64,000 nucleotides of DNA from Bowdeniella nasicola (GCF_001907295.1 NZ_MQVR01000003.1:1-64000), one strand, 5' to 3'. Counted from the stretch's first letter, positions 1 through 9,995 are shown. Made by a program: numbers and translations. The notes: generated from the sequence alone by a model not told the origin.

Positions 1-95
1 AGTGAGTTGTGGAAGATGAACTCGAGGATCACGCGGTGACCGCCCTGCTGTCCAGCACGACCACCCCGCTACACCACTATGAGGGACTCAACTCC

Positions 96-1112
96 ATGGC
101 AACCGATGCTCGCCCGACAATTCGCGATATTGCGCGCGAAGCTGGCGTGTCGACCGCTGCCGTCTCCTTCGCCTTGAACAACCGACCCGGCATCTCCGAT
201 GCGACGCGCGAAAAGATTTTGCGGCTCGCCCGCGAACTCGGCTGGACGCCCTCGATCGCCGCCCGCGCCCTGTCGAGTCAGCGCTCGCGTGCCGTCGGGC
301 TCGTCATCGGCCGCCCCTCGCGCAGCGTCGCCGCCGAGCGTTTCTTCTTCCACTTCATGACCGGCATCGAGCGCAAACTCTCCGAAGAGCGCTATTCCTT
401 CGTCTTCCACGCCTCCGCGACGATGGACGACGAACTCGACACGTACCGCAGTTGGTGGGCCGAACGCCGGGTCGACGCCGTCATCGTCGTCGACCTGCTG
501 CAGGACGATCCGCGCCCGGAGTTCTTGCGCAGCCTCGGCATTCCCGCCGTGTTCGCGGGCGACGACCCGGGCTACGGGGCCGCGCTGCTGAGCGACGAGG
601 AAGCGCTGATGGAGACCGTCGTCGCCTATGCGCGCGAGATCGGCGTCGACTCGATCGGCTACGTCGCGGGCCCGCGCACGATCGTCCACTCGCGGCGCCG
701 GCTCGCGGCATTCGAGACGCTCACGGCGAGCGCGGGCGTGCGCGGCATCGGCACCGCGGCGGCGGAATACTCGAGGGTGGCGGGCCACGAGGCCGTGCGG
801 GAACTCGCGACCGCAGGCATGCCGCGGCTCATCGTCTTCGATAACGAGGTGCTGTGCCTCGGCGGTTCGCGCGAGCTCGCCCGGCAGGGCGTGGCCATGC
901 CCGACGAGGTCGCGCTGCTGAGCCTGGAAGACTCGCAGCTGTGTGAGGTCATGGCTCCGGCCGTGACTGCGGTACGACGCGACCCGGCCGAGTTCGGAGA
1001 ACGATGCGCCGCCCTCATCACGGACTTGCTGCGCAAGCGGATCGAGGACGGCGCACGAACGATATTCGACCCCGCGCCCGAGATTATCGAGCGGGCGTCA
1101 ACCGCGCTGTAG
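96..1112 (+). CDS. LacI-family transcriptional regulator
   Basis: A 338-residue cytosolic DNA-binding repressor of the LacI/GalR family. The N-terminal helix-turn-helix reads TIRDIAREAGVSTAAVSFAL (about residues 8-27) and is followed by the hinge region (RALSSQRSRAVGLVIG) and a periplasmic-binding-protein-like effector domain to the C-terminus. The frame is open upstream to position 9, but I chose the ATG at 96 because GAGGGA lies 9 nt before it and because LacI proteins start just before the helix-turn-helix. The effector is unknown. The nearest sugar-transport operons are at 7-9.9 kb and 27.5-30.8 kb, neither adjacent, so assignment to either is only a guess; regulation of a gene left of the window is equally possible. 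Confidence 0.93.
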   Translation: MATDARPTIRDIAREAGVSTAAVSFALNNRPGISDATREKILRLARELGWTPSIAARALSSQRSRAVGLVIGRPSRSVAAERFFFHFMTGIERKLSEERYSFVFHASATMDDELDTYRSWWAERRVDAVIVVDLLQDDPRPEFLRSLGIPAVFAGDDPGYGAALLSDEEALMETVVAYAREIGVDSIGYVAGPRTIVHSRRRLAAFETLTASAGVRGIGTAAAEYSRVAGHEAVRELATAGMPRLIVFDNEVLCLGGSRELARQGVAMPDEVALLSLEDSQLCEVMAPAVTAVRRDPAEFGERCAALITDLLRKRIEDGARTIFDPAPEIIERASTAL

Positions 1113-1127
1113 AAAAAAGCGCGCGAA

Positions 1128-1991
1128 CTAGCGGAGCGTGACCTCGCGCGAGATCAGGCCCGAGCGGGCACGACGCTGTTCGGGCGTGAGCGAGGCGTCG
1201 TCGGCGAGGGCCTTAGCCAGGCGATCCTCGAACTTCTTCGCCACTCCCGCGAGCTCATCGGCCTCGGTGCCCGCGTTCAGCTCCCAGACCGGGACCATGA
1301 GGCCGCAGCTACGGAAGAAGCCGATGAGGCGCGTGCCGTCTTCCAGCGGGGTTTCGTCCGCGGCATGCAGCTTGGCGAGCGCGTCGAGCAGCTCATACTC
1401 ATCCTCGGTGCGCACCCAGCGCAGGTACTCCTTGCCCATCCGGCACCAGTAGGCGGCGCTGACACCCTCGACCGCCTTCGACGGCACGATGTGTTCGGCG
1501 GCCTGCTCCAGCGCCTGGTCCAGCTCGGCGGACTTCTCCGCGGCCGGATCGGCCCAGTAGTGGAAGTCGCCGTGCACGGTGAGCTCCCAGTCGGCCTTCG
1601 GGTCGACGAGATCCTGCAGGCGCGCGCCGACCTCGGGCAGTTCGAGGTGACGCAGCGGCGTGCCGGGCTCGAGCTTCGCGGCCGCTTCGATCGCATGCGC
1701 GACGTCGCGGGAGGCATCCCCGGAGCGGGTGGAGGCCTGCATCGCGACGACGACGGTGCCGTCCTCGCGGCGGATCGCGGGCCACATCTCCGGCAGCAGC
1801 GTGACGAGCAGGACGGGCACGTCGGCGAGCTCGCCGGTGAGCGTCAGGGGTGCGGAGGCCGACGGCAGCAGCTCGCGCATCGCGACGAGGTCGGCTTCAC
1901 CCTTCAGACCTTCAAAGGGCCGTTCGACGAAGGGCACTTCCTGCCGCTTCGGCTTGGCGGCGGCGTCCTTCTTGCGGTTCTTTTTTCCCAT
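1128..1991 (-). CDS. DUF5926 family protein
   Basis: A 287-residue soluble protein matching the actinobacterial DUF5926 family, which has no established function. It has a very basic N-terminus (MGKKNRKKDAAAKPKR) followed by a conserved VPFVERPFEGL stretch. There is no signal peptide or membrane segment, and length is normal for the family. It is convergent with the LacI gene (15-nt gap) and monocistronic. The ATG is preceded by TATCCT with 7 nt between, fitting a leaderless transcript. Family assignment is from recognition of the N-terminal and central conserved blocks. Confidence 0.85.
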   Translation of the reverse strand: MGKKNRKKDAAAKPKRQEVPFVERPFEGLKGEADLVAMRELLPSASAPLTLTGELADVPVLLVTLLPEMWPAIRREDGTVVVAMQASTRSGDASRDVAHAIEAAAKLEPGTPLRHLELPEVGARLQDLVDPKADWELTVHGDFHYWADPAAEKSAELDQALEQAAEHIVPSKAVEGVSAAYWCRMGKEYLRWVRTEDEYELLDALAKLHAADETPLEDGTRLIGFFRSCGLMVPVWELNAGTEADELAGVAKKFEDRLAKALADDASLTPEQRRARSGLISREVTLR

Positions 1992-1998
1992 GTCGACC

Positions 1999-2004
1999 AG
2001 GATA
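1999..2004 (-). promoter_or_regulatory. -10 box (TATCCT) of leaderless DUF5926 gene
   Basis: TATCCT followed by 7 nt and the ATG at 1991. No Shine-Dalgarno lies in between, so transcription probably starts at or next to the start codon. Confidence 0.5.
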
Positions 2005-2024
2005 CGCAGCTTCGCGGTGCGCCG

Positions 2025-3383
2025 TTAACTCGCGAGCAGTTCGGCGCCGGTGTAGACGTTCATGCGGCCATCGCGCGTGAAACCTGCGAGCAGGATTCCG
2101 GCGTCGGCGGCGAGGTCGATCGCGAGCGACGACGCGGCGGAGACGGCGACGACGGCGCGTAGGCGAGCCATCACGGATTTCTGCACGAGTTCGAACGACG
2201 CGCGGCCGGACAGCGCGAGGATCGCGGGCGCATCGGCGTCATCACCCTGCGCAGCTGGAGCCGGCGCGGGCAGGGCACCGCTCATGAGCAGGTGGCCGAT
2301 CGCCTTGTCCGCGGCGTTGTGGCGCCCGACGTCCTCGCGAATCGCGAGCGCGCGCCCGTCGGCGGTAAAAATCCCCACGGCGTGCATGCCACCCGTCGTG
2401 CGGAATGCCGCCTGCTCCTTCGTGAGCGCCGCCGGCAGCTCGAGCAGGACCCGCGGATCGAAGCGCGTCAGCTCGGGTGTGGCGCACGTCGGAGCAGCGG
2501 ATGCACCGACGTGGCCAGCAGTGTCTGCCCGGCGTGCAGAGTCGGCTGCGGTGGACAACGTCGCAGCTGCCGGCGAACGCCCCGGAATGCGCGCCATGAT
2601 CTGCTCGACCGACGTCGTCCCACACACCCCGCACGCGCTCGTCGTCGGCAGCAATCGGCGCGCCGCGGCATCCGGGGGCGCGATGCCGGGCGCGAGGTCG
2701 ACGTCGAGCACGTTGAATGTGTTCTCGTTTTGCCCGCACACTCCCCCGCAGTAGCGCACCTGCGAAATATCGGCACCGGAGGTGATGAACCCTTCGGCGA
2801 ACAGCAGCCCGTGCACGAGTTCGACGTCGGAGCCGGGCGTGCGCATCGTCGTCGTGAGTTGCTCGCCGGCGACCCGGATTTCGAGCGGTTCTTCGACGCC
2901 GACGACGTCCGCGCGGCCCCCAATCTCAATCCGGACCGGCACGTCTTCCGTCCTCGCGCGCGCGTGGGCGGCGATCTCGTCGAAGGCCTGCTCGTAGCTG
3001 ATCGGCCGGTAATGCGTATCGCACGGCCCGAGCCGCAGCGGCGTCGTGATACGCCCCGCCCGGCCGAGCTCATAGTCGGTCATGCCGCGCAGTTCGGCGA
3101 GCGAATGCGTCGCGAAAAACTCCGCGTCGGCGCTGCGCCCCGTCGTCTCTTCCGCGACGGCTTTCGCGCCGTTTTCGCAAAACTCGACGATGCCTTCCTC
3201 GCCGGGCTTCGGATCCGGCCACGCACAGCCAGGGCAGTCCACTCCCCCGGGCTTGTTCAGCGTGATAAGCGACAGCAGCGCCCGGTCGCGGATCGCGAAA
3301 TCCATCGCATGCTGGATCCCACCGAAACCCGCGGCCGCGCGCTTGCGGGGCCGGACCTTCGGGTCGTCGTACTGGTCGTCCAT
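2025..3383 (-). CDS. fdhD: Fusion: formate dehydrogenase (FdhF/YdeP-type) N-terminal stub joined to FdhD
   Basis: The 452-residue frame has two parts. Residues 1 to about 140 match the N-terminus of YdeP/FdhF-type molybdopterin oxidoreductases: AMDFAIRDRALLSLITLNKP, the cysteine block VDCPGCAWPDP, EFCENGAKAVAEE and THYRPISYEQAF. From about residue 145 it becomes FdhD, the sulfurtransferase that activates formate dehydrogenases: VEEPLEIRV, TMRTPGSDVELVHGLLFAEGFI and the functional CxxC in TTSACGVCG. The catalytic remainder of the oxidoreductase is absent, so a deletion probably fused two neighbouring genes. FdhD alone could start at the GTG at 2942, which has GAGGA 8 nt upstream. For the whole frame I chose the ATG at 3383 (TACAGT, 6 nt, ATG); a TTG at 3407 is possible. 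FdhD looks intact; the stub cannot be catalytic. Confidence 0.85.
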   Translation of the reverse strand: MDDQYDDPKVRPRKRAAAGFGGIQHAMDFAIRDRALLSLITLNKPGGVDCPGCAWPDPKPGEEGIVEFCENGAKAVAEETTGRSADAEFFATHSLAELRGMTDYELGRAGRITTPLRLGPCDTHYRPISYEQAFDEIAAHARARTEDVPVRIEIGGRADVVGVEEPLEIRVAGEQLTTTMRTPGSDVELVHGLLFAEGFITSGADISQVRYCGGVCGQNENTFNVLDVDLAPGIAPPDAAARRLLPTTSACGVCGTTSVEQIMARIPGRSPAAATLSTAADSARRADTAGHVGASAAPTCATPELTRFDPRVLLELPAALTKEQAAFRTTGGMHAVGIFTADGRALAIREDVGRHNAADKAIGHLLMSGALPAPAPAAQGDDADAPAILALSGRASFELVQKSVMARLRAVVAVSAASSLAIDLAADAGILLAGFTRDGRMNVYTGAELLAS

Positions 3384-3389
3384 TCCCTC

Positions 3390-3395
3390 ACTGTA
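3390..3395 (-). promoter_or_regulatory. -10 box (TACAGT) before the FDH-FdhD fusion
   Basis: TACAGT, then GAGGGA, then the ATG at 3383. The GAGGGA abuts the ATG and is too close to act as a ribosome-binding site, so the leaderless reading is preferred and decides this start. Confidence 0.45.
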
Positions 3396-3420
3396 GTGTG
3401 TCGGCAATCACGCCGCTCGC

Positions 3421-3771
3421 CTACAGGATCTCGGGGACCGAGCCGTCCTCGCTCGTCACGGGCAGGCCCGCGCGATGCCAGCCGGACATGCCGCCGTCGA
3501 CGTTGTAGGCGTTGAAACCGTTCTGGTTCAGCCATGCCGAAGCGCGCGCGGATCGACCGCCGCCGCGACACACGACGAGCAGGTCCTCCTCGGGCAGGTC
3601 ATCGAGCCGGTCGGGCAGCTCGCCGATCGGAATGTGCAGGGCGCCCGGCGCATGCCCGGCCTCCCACTCGTCGTCCTCGCGCACGTCGAGCACGACGTAG
3701 CCGTCGGGGACGGGATCGTTCGCATCGAGGTCGGCGATCGTAATGGTCTGGGGCGTATCTGGAATTGCCAT
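3421..3771 (-). CDS. Rhodanese-like domain protein
   Basis: A 116-residue single-domain rhodanese, a sulfurtransferase-type fold carrying sulfur as a persulfide. The domain runs from ITIADLDAN to WHRAGLPV. The active-site cysteine is in [14 protein letters not shown], and the upstream [19 protein letters not shown] block is typical. It has no signal peptide, so it should be cytosolic. The ATG at 3771 is chosen over upstream in-frame codons because homologues begin near there; CACGAT lies 6 nt before it. It lies directly upstream of the FdhD fusion on the same strand, which may mean a sulfur-handling link to FdhD, but rhodaneses are common and this is inference. Confidence 0.9.
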   Translation of the reverse strand: MAIPDTPQTITIADLDANDPVPDGYVVLDVREDDEWEAGHAPGALHIPIGELPDRLDDLPEEDLLVVCRGGGRSARASAWLNQNGFNAYNVDGGMSGWHRAGLPVTSEDGSVPEIL

Positions 3772-3829
3772 GCGCTCATCGTGCCACGATGCGAGGACGA
3801 AATGCGCGCGCGGGGGCAACAATAGAGGT

Positions 3830-5497
3830 ATGCATGAACGCGCAGGTACCCCAGCTCGCCCGGACGATCTCATCGACGTCGATGCTCTGCTCGCGGCCTA
3901 CTACGATCGCGAGCCCGACCCGGATAACCCCGACGAGGCCGTCTCGTTCGGCACCTCCGGCCACCGCGGCTCCTCGCTCGACACGGCCTTCAATGAGGCG
4001 CATATTGTCGCGACGACGGCCGCCATCGTCGAATACCGCCGCAGTCAGGGCACCGACGGCCCGCTGTTCATGGGCCGCGACACGCATGCGCTGTCCAAGC
4101 CGGCGTTCGACTCCGCGCTCGAGGTGCTCGCCGCGGCAGGCGTCGAGGTCCGGATCGATTCGGCCGATGGCTATACGCCGACGCCGGCCGTCTCGCGCGC
4201 GATCCTGCGGGCGAACGGTGCGGGCAGCGCCACCGGGGTGAAGCTCGATGGGCCGAGCCGCGCCGACGGCATCGTCATCACGCCGAGCCACAATCCGCCG
4301 CGCGACGGCGGCTTTAAGTACAACCCGCCGCATGGCGGGCCCGCCGATACCGACGCGACGAGCTGGATCGCCAACCGCGCGAATGAGATCCTGCGGGAGG
4401 GTTGGAAGAACGTGGAGCGTGTGTCCCTCGAGCAGGCGCGAGCCGCCGAGACGACGAAGGGGCATGATTTCCTTGGCGAGTACGTCGACGAGCTTTCGAC
4501 CGTCCTCAACCTCGACGTCATCCGCGACGCGGGGGTGCGCATCGGCGCGGACCCACTCGGCGGCGCCTCCGTCGACTACTGGGGTGCGATCGGCGAGCGC
4601 TACGGCCTGAACCTCACCGTCGTGAACCCCGAGGTCGACCCGCGCTGGTCGTTCATGACGCTGGACTGGGACGGCAAGATCCGGATGGACTGCTCCTCGC
4701 CGTACGCGATGGCGTCGCTGCGCCAGACGATGGAAGGCGACGCACCGTACGACATCGCGACGGGTAATGATGCCGACGCCGACCGTCACGGCATCGTCAC
4801 GCGCGACGGCCTGATGAACCCGAACCACTTCCTCGCGGTCGCGATCCACTACCTGTACTCGCACCGCCACGGCTGGGCGGCGGACGCGGGCGTCGGCAAG
4901 ACCCTCGTCTCCTCCTCGCTCATCGACCGCGTCGTCGCAGCCCTCGGCCGCCGCCTCGTCGAGGTGCCCGTCGGTTTCAAATACTTCGTCCCAGGTCTGC
5001 TCGACGGTTCGATCGGATTCGGTGGCGAAGAAAGCGCGGGCGCGTCGTTCCTGCGCAAGGACGGCACGGTGTGGACGACGGATAAGGACGGCATCATCCT
5101 GTCGCTGCTCGCCTCCGAAATCCTCGCGACGACGGGCAAATCGCCCTCGGAGATCCACCGCGACCTCGTCGCCGAATTCGGCGAGTCCGTCTACGCGCGC
5201 ATCGACGCCCCGGCGACACGCGAGCAGAAGGCTGCGCTCAAAGCACTGGCCCCCGAGGACGTCACCAGCACCGAGCTCGCGGGCGATCCGATCACGGCGA
5301 AGCTCGTGCGCGCGCCCGGTAACGACGCGGCCATCGGCGGCCTGAAGGTCAGGACCGACGACGCCTGGTTCGCGGCGCGCCCGTCGGGCACGGAGGACGT
5401 CTACAAGATCTACGCGGAGTCCTTCCGCGGCGCCGACCACCTCAAGCATGTGCAAACGGACGCCAAGCAGGTGGTCGACGACGCCCTCGGCAGCTAA
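3830..5497 (+). CDS. pgm: Phosphoglucomutase (alpha-D-glucose specific)
   Basis: A 555-residue cytosolic enzyme interconverting glucose 1-phosphate and glucose 6-phosphate, about the length of E. coli Pgm. Hallmarks are [12 protein letters not shown] near the N-terminus, the phosphoserine loop [13 protein letters not shown], the metal-binding loop [12 protein letters not shown], the sugar-binding loop [12 protein letters not shown] and the phosphate-binding [16 protein letters not shown] near the C-terminus. The ATG at 3830 follows AACAAT by 6 nt. It stands alone, divergent from the rhodanese gene. Confidence 0.96.
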   Translation: MHERAGTPARPDDLIDVDALLAAYYDREPDPDNPDEAVSFGTSGHRGSSLDTAFNEAHIVATTAAIVEYRRSQGTDGPLFMGRDTHALSKPAFDSALEVLAAAGVEVRIDSADGYTPTPAVSRAILRANGAGSATGVKLDGPSRADGIVITPSHNPPRDGGFKYNPPHGGPADTDATSWIANRANEILREGWKNVERVSLEQARAAETTKGHDFLGEYVDELSTVLNLDVIRDAGVRIGADPLGGASVDYWGAIGERYGLNLTVVNPEVDPRWSFMTLDWDGKIRMDCSSPYAMASLRQTMEGDAPYDIATGNDADADRHGIVTRDGLMNPNHFLAVAIHYLYSHRHGWAADAGVGKTLVSSSLIDRVVAALGRRLVEVPVGFKYFVPGLLDGSIGFGGEESAGASFLRKDGTVWTTDKDGIILSLLASEILATTGKSPSEIHRDLVAEFGESVYARIDAPATREQKAALKALAPEDVTSTELAGDPITAKLVRAPGNDAAIGGLKVRTDDAWFAARPSGTEDVYKIYAESFRGADHLKHVQTDAKQVVDDALGS

Positions 5498-5674
5498 CGC
5501 GTCCTCACCGCCGCGGGCCCGCCACCATACGCAGGTCCACGAGCGTTCACGCCGCCGCAGATCCGCTACTGCCCACGAAGCCGCAAATCCGCTGGACTCC
5601 GCGGTCGCTGACACCACAACGGCGAGTACCGCTTGCCAGCCAACGAGCGGCTCCCGGTGTGAGACGATCGGCGA

Positions 5675-6967
5675 GTGGGAAACCCCTACTCGCAGATCCT
5701 CTCTCACCCCGGGGCGCTAGCTTTTTCGACGACGGGGCTGCTTGCGCGTTTACCCCTCGCGATGACGGGCCTCGGGATCGTTCTCATGATCGAGCACGCC
5801 TACGGTTCCTACGCGCTCGCGGGGACGGTCTCGGCGATTTACGTCGTTGGAATGGCGGCGGCCGCTCCCGTCCTGGCAAACCTTGTCGATAAGTACGGGC
5901 AGGCGCGTATCATGCGCCCCGCGCTCGCGACGTTCAACCTCGGGCTGGGCGCACTCGTGCTGGCGACGGTGCTGCGCGCGCCGACGCCCGCGCTGTTCGC
6001 GGCGGCCGCAATCGCCGGTGTAGCGACGGGCTCCATCGGGGCGCTCGTGCGGGCGCGCTGGGCGATCACGGTCAAGGATGCTGGCGAGCTCCACACCGCC
6101 TACGCGCTCGAATCGGCGCTCGATGAGGTCGTCTTCGTCATCGGCCCGGTCGCAGCGACCATGCTCGCGACGATGATCGCCGGACCCGTCGCGATCCTCA
6201 CCGCGATGGCGTTCTCGCTCGTCGGCGGCTTCTGGTTCTTGAGCCTGCGCGACACCGAGCCGCCGGCGCAGCTGCGGACGTCGCGCCCGCACGAGCTGTG
6301 GGAAGAGGCCGTCGACCCCGACGCACTCCCCACCACCGACACCCACGCACTCGCGCCCACGCGCGCGCACGTGCCCGCGCGCGCGAGACCCATCCTCTAC
6401 ATCCCCGCGATGTGGTGTCTCATCGGCGTCATGCTCTGCGTCGGCGTGATCTTCGGCGCGACCGACGTCGCGACCGTCGCCTTCTCCAAGGACCTCGGCT
6501 ATGAGGCGATGGCCGGCGTCGTCCTCGCGATCTTCGCGTTCGGCTCGCTCATCTCCGGCCTCATCTACGGCGCGCGCGTCTGGGGCGCGACGCTGCCCGT
6601 CCGCCTCGCCGTCGGCGTCATCGGTCTCGCGGGCGGCGCCTCGCTGTTCCTCTTCATCGACTCCCTCACGCTCCTCGCGGCCGTCATGTTCGCGACGGGA
6701 TTCGCGATCGCGCCAACGTTCATCAACACGAACGCCGTCGTCCAGCAGGTCGTCCACCCGACCCGCCTGACCGAGGGCCTGACGTGGATGTCGACCGCGA
6801 CTGCGGCCGGCGCCTCCCTCGGCAGCGCGCTCGCGGGCGTCGTCATCGATGCGCGCGGCGGGCACGCCGGCTTCTGGGTCGTTGTCGCGGGAGCGGCCGG
6901 CGCCGCGGTTCTCGTCCTCGCGACGCTGCCGGCAATCCGCCGCGCGATCAGCACCGCCCAGCTCTAA
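5675..6967 (+). CDS. MFS transporter
   Basis: A 430-residue polytopic membrane protein with about twelve hydrophobic segments, split by a polar loop (residues about 205-240, with many Thr, His and Ala) between the two six-helix halves, as in the major facilitator superfamily. LVDKYGQARIMRP after the second helix matches the MFS loop motif. Substrate is unknown; the general layout resembles sugar or drug efflux members. It starts with GTG at 5675, with GACGAT 6 nt upstream. The 177-bp gap before it holds no recognisable feature. Confidence 0.87.
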   Translation: MGNPYSQILSHPGALAFSTTGLLARLPLAMTGLGIVLMIEHAYGSYALAGTVSAIYVVGMAAAAPVLANLVDKYGQARIMRPALATFNLGLGALVLATVLRAPTPALFAAAAIAGVATGSIGALVRARWAITVKDAGELHTAYALESALDEVVFVIGPVAATMLATMIAGPVAILTAMAFSLVGGFWFLSLRDTEPPAQLRTSRPHELWEEAVDPDALPTTDTHALAPTRAHVPARARPILYIPAMWCLIGVMLCVGVIFGATDVATVAFSKDLGYEAMAGVVLAIFAFGSLISGLIYGARVWGATLPVRLAVGVIGLAGGASLFLFIDSLTLLAAVMFATGFAIAPTFINTNAVVQQVVHPTRLTEGLTWMSTATAAGASLGSALAGVVIDARGGHAGFWVVVAGAAGAAVLVLATLPAIRRAISTAQL

Positions 6968-7014
6968 CGCGACAGCTCGGCAGCAACCGCCTCGCTCGTA
7001 CAGTCCGACGCAAG

Positions 7015-7785
7015 CTAGCTCGCGTCGGCCCCGAGTTCCTCGCTCAGCTTCTCCAGCTCCGCGCCGCCCGCCATGAGGTGGGTGAGCTCCTCCAGGCTGA
7101 TGTCCGCCTTCGTGTACGTGCCAAGCGACGCCCCTCGGTTGAGCACGAGGAATTGATCGCCGACGAGGTACGCGTGCTGCGGATTGTGCGTAATGAACAC
7201 GACGGCAATGCCGCGCTCGCGCGCCGCCTGAATGTTTTTCAGCACGACGCCCGACTGCTTCACGCCGAGCGCCGCGGTCGGCTCGTCGAGGATGAGCACG
7301 CGCGCCCCGCGGTGAATCGCCCGCGCGATCGCCACCGACTGCCGCTCGCCGCCGGACAGCGTGCCGACGGGCTGCTCGACGTCGCGCACGTCGATCCCCA
7401 TCGAACCCATTTCCTCGCGCGTCATCCGCTTCATCTCGCCAATTTTCAGCGACCCGAGCAGGCCGACCATCTCGTTGCCGAGGAAGAAATTGCGCCACAC
7501 GCTCATGAGCGGGACCATCGCGAGGTCCTGATAGACCGTTGCGATGCCCGCGTCGAGCGCATCGCGCGGCGAACTGAACTTGCGCGGCTTATCGTCGATC
7601 AAAAATTCGCCGCTGGAATGGGCATGCACGCCCGCAAGAATCTTGATGAGCGTCGACTTGCCGGCGCCGTTATCCCCGAGGATGCACGTGACCTCGCCCG
7701 GCCGCACCGCCAGGTCGATATCGCGCAGCGCGATGACGGTCGCAAACGTTTTTCCGACGCCGCGCGCCTCAATAATCGGCTTCAT
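7015..7785 (-). CDS. Sugar ABC transporter ATP-binding protein (FrcA/RbsA half-size type)
   Basis: A 256-residue ABC ATPase energising the sugar importer encoded with it. Walker A is GDNGAGKST (about residues 37-45), the Q-loop is in VYQDLAMVP, the signature is [14 protein letters not shown], Walker B is [12 protein letters not shown] and the H-loop is FITHNP. It has one nucleotide-binding domain rather than the two of RbsA/XylG, which is the FrcA arrangement. Its start overlaps the permease stop by 4 nt (ATGA), so translation is probably coupled. It is the last gene of the operon. Confidence 0.93.
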   Translation of the reverse strand: MKPIIEARGVGKTFATVIALRDIDLAVRPGEVTCILGDNGAGKSTLIKILAGVHAHSSGEFLIDDKPRKFSSPRDALDAGIATVYQDLAMVPLMSVWRNFFLGNEMVGLLGSLKIGEMKRMTREEMGSMGIDVRDVEQPVGTLSGGERQSVAIARAIHRGARVLILDEPTAALGVKQSGVVLKNIQAARERGIAVVFITHNPQHAYLVGDQFLVLNRGASLGTYTKADISLEELTHLMAGGAELEKLSEELGADAS

Positions 7786-8855
7786 GACCGCACTCCTGCC
7801 CGCTTCGCGACCGACCAGTTCACAAGCACCGCCGCGAGCAGCATGATGCCCAGGAACGTGCGCAGCCAGTTGTTATCCCACCCGGCATAGACGATGCCCT
7901 GGTAGGTCATGCCGTAGATCAGCGCGCCGAACGCCGCCCCGATCGCCGAGCCGAACCCGCCGGTCAGCAGGCATCCGCCGACGACGGCGCAAATGATGTA
8001 GATGAATTCTTGCCCGACGCCGGTCGTCGCCTGCGCGGTGCCGACCTTGAACAGCGCGAGCATGCCGACGAGCCAGCCGGCCCCCGCGGTCGTCATGAAC
8101 AGCGCCATGATCGTCCGCACATCGCGCACGCCGACGGCCCGCGCCGCTGTGCGGTCCCCGCCGACAGCGAAAATATGGTTGCCGCCTCGCGTGCGCTGCA
8201 GCACCCACGTCGCCGCAATCGTCGCCACCACAAACCAGATGACGGGCGCCTTAATCGCGAACGGCCCGAGCATCAGCGTCGAGCCAAAGATCTGGCGCAC
8301 GGCGTAAAACCCGGGGATCTGGTCGATGCCCTGCAGCGCGACCGTGCCGGTGAGCATCTTCGTCACGGCGAGGTTCACGCCCTGCAGGATGAAGAACGTG
8401 CCGAGGGTGACGATGAAACTCGGCAGCCCCGTCCGCAGCACGATCGCGCCGTTGGCGGCACCGATCGCGAGCGCAAGCACGAGCGCAAGCACGACGGCAA
8501 CCCACAGGTTGACGCCGTACGTCCCGGCCAGCACGCCGACGAACAGCGCGCTCGTGCCGGTCATGACGCCCGCGGACAGGTCGAAATGCCCACCGATCAT
8601 GAGCAGCGCGACCGCGACGGCCATGATCCCGATGGTCGAGGACGATTCCAGCCACGTGGAGACGCCCGCGGGCGTGAGGAACGTCGTCGTGTTGACGGAA
8701 AAGAAGATGAGAACGACGAGCGCCGCGATGACGGCGCCGATCTCGGGTCGACGCATGAGCGTCGCGAATGCCGTATTGCCGACGGAGCGTTCGTCGCGCG
8801 CAACCGGCGCGGCGGGCCGCTCCTCAGCAGAACGTGCTGCGGAGGCCTCGGTCAT
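7782..8855 (-). CDS. Sugar ABC transporter permease (RbsC/FrcC family)
   Basis: A 357-residue inner-membrane permease with about ten hydrophobic segments after a polar N-terminal tail of about 35 residues. The blocks [39 protein letters not shown] and [20 protein letters not shown] are typical of the ribose/fructose/xylose permease family. It sits between the binding protein (8-nt gap) and the ATPase (4-nt overlap). The substrate cannot be read from the sequence, but the family imports monosaccharides. Confidence 0.93.
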   Translation of the reverse strand: MTEASAARSAEERPAAPVARDERSVGNTAFATLMRRPEIGAVIAALVVLIFFSVNTTTFLTPAGVSTWLESSSTIGIMAVAVALLMIGGHFDLSAGVMTGTSALFVGVLAGTYGVNLWVAVVLALVLALAIGAANGAIVLRTGLPSFIVTLGTFFILQGVNLAVTKMLTGTVALQGIDQIPGFYAVRQIFGSTLMLGPFAIKAPVIWFVVATIAATWVLQRTRGGNHIFAVGGDRTAARAVGVRDVRTIMALFMTTAGAGWLVGMLALFKVGTAQATTGVGQEFIYIICAVVGGCLLTGGFGSAIGAAFGALIYGMTYQGIVYAGWDNNWLRTFLGIMLLAAVLVNWSVAKRAGVRS

Positions 8856-8863
8856 CGCCGCCC

Positions 8864-9871
8864 CTAGTGCTTGCCACGGGAAATGGCGTCAGCGATCTGC
8901 TCGACGTTGTCCTTCGTCACGACGAGCGGGCCGGAGTAGACGGGCTGGCCGCCGCCGGTGTCCATCGCATCGGATACCTTCTGCGTCAAAAAGACGATGG
9001 GCAGCCAGCCCTGGGCGTACGGCTGCTGGTCGACGGCAAAGCTAACCTTGCCGTCCTTGATCGCGGTGACGACGTCGGCGTCGAGGTCGATCCCGCCGAG
9101 CATCGCTTCGCTGCCCGCGCCTTCGATGGCCTTGAGCGCGGCCGTCGTGACCGAGCCGTTCAGCGTGAAGACGGCGTCGATCGACGGATCCGCCTGCAGC
9201 TTCGCCGTCACCGTGTTCTGGACGGCGGCGAGGTCGGCAATGTCGACCTGTAGGTTTTCGGCGCTGCCGCCGAACGTCTTGGCGGCGCCCGCGCAGCGCT
9301 GCTCCTGGCCGATATTGCCGGCCTCGTGGATGACGCAGATCATCTTCGACTTGCCGGCCGCCTTGAACTGTTCGCCGGCCGTCTCACCGGCGAGCTCTTC
9401 GCTCTGCCCGACGTGCGTCATCGCGCCAAACTCCTTGTACCGTTCGATGCCGGAGTTGATCGTAATGACGGGAATCTTCGCCTCGACGGCCTTGCCGATG
9501 GCCTCCTTCAGCCCGTCGGGATTCGCCATCGACACGATGATCCCGTCGACGCCCTGCGCGATCGCATTCGTGATGAGGATGGACTGCTGGGCCGGGTCCG
9601 GATCGGCCTGATAGGTCATCGTCACGCCCATCTTCGCGGCGGCGTCTTCGCCACCGGACTTCACGATGTCCCAAAACGCATCGCCGGCCGAGGAGTGCGT
9701 GACCATCGCAAAGGTGTACTTGCCGTCCGCCTTGTCGTCCGAGCCCGCGGGCGCGGACGCGCTTTGGTCGGCGCCGCCGCTCGGGGTGGTTTTACCGGCC
9801 GGGACTTCGTTCGTACAGGCCGTCATGGTGAGCCCGACGACGCAGGCGGCTGCGGCAAGAATTTTGCGCAT
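8864..9871 (-). CDS. Sugar ABC transporter substrate-binding lipoprotein
   Basis: A 335-residue secreted, lipid-anchored binding protein. A signal peptide (MRKILAAAACVVGLTMTAC) ends in a lipobox-like MTAC, followed by a Ser/Gly/Asp-rich linker and a type I periplasmic-binding-protein fold (YTFAMVTHSSAGDAFWDIVKSGGEDAA and later ITINSGIERYKEFGAMTHVG). This fits the fructose/ribose/inositol binding family. The ATG at 9871 has GGGGAG about 5 nt upstream, better than the codon at 9892. First gene of the three-gene operon. Confidence 0.92.
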   Translation of the reverse strand: MRKILAAAACVVGLTMTACTNEVPAGKTTPSGGADQSASAPAGSDDKADGKYTFAMVTHSSAGDAFWDIVKSGGEDAAAKMGVTMTYQADPDPAQQSILITNAIAQGVDGIIVSMANPDGLKEAIGKAVEAKIPVITINSGIERYKEFGAMTHVGQSEELAGETAGEQFKAAGKSKMICVIHEAGNIGQEQRCAGAAKTFGGSAENLQVDIADLAAVQNTVTAKLQADPSIDAVFTLNGSVTTAALKAIEGAGSEAMLGGIDLDADVVTAIKDGKVSFAVDQQPYAQGWLPIVFLTQKVSDAMDTGGGQPVYSGPLVVTKDNVEQIADAISRGKH

Positions 9872-9983
9872 GGTCTCCCCTTCCAAAGGCATGTCCCGCG
9901 CGCTTGGGTGCGCGCGATACTGACCCGTAGCCTAGCCTGTGGGGCACATCACCTGCCAGGTCGTCCCGCGCCACGTTGTCCCG

Positions 9984-9989
9984 TAGGCT
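9984..9989 (+). promoter_or_regulatory. -10 box (TAGGCT) of leaderless App1-like gene
   Basis: TAGGCT, six bases, then the ATG at 9996. The context CCCGTAGGCTGGT recurs in front of the LURP-one gene at about 15842. Confidence 0.5.
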
Positions 9990-9995
9990 GGTTTT

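Noticed and set aside
96-1112. LacI-family gene as the regulator of the Frc-type operon at 7-9.9 kb
   Set aside because: Four unrelated genes lie between them and no shared operator was found; proximity is not close enough to claim a link.
3776-5707. 643-codon minus-strand frame opposite phosphoglucomutase
   Set aside because: It is the antisense shadow of a confidently identified gene; its composition (Arg, Asp, Val, Gly) is typical of GC-rich shadows and no domain is visible.
5750-7498. 582-codon minus-strand frame across the MFS and ABC ATPase genes
   Set aside because: Shadow frame crossing two real genes, with no recognisable motifs.
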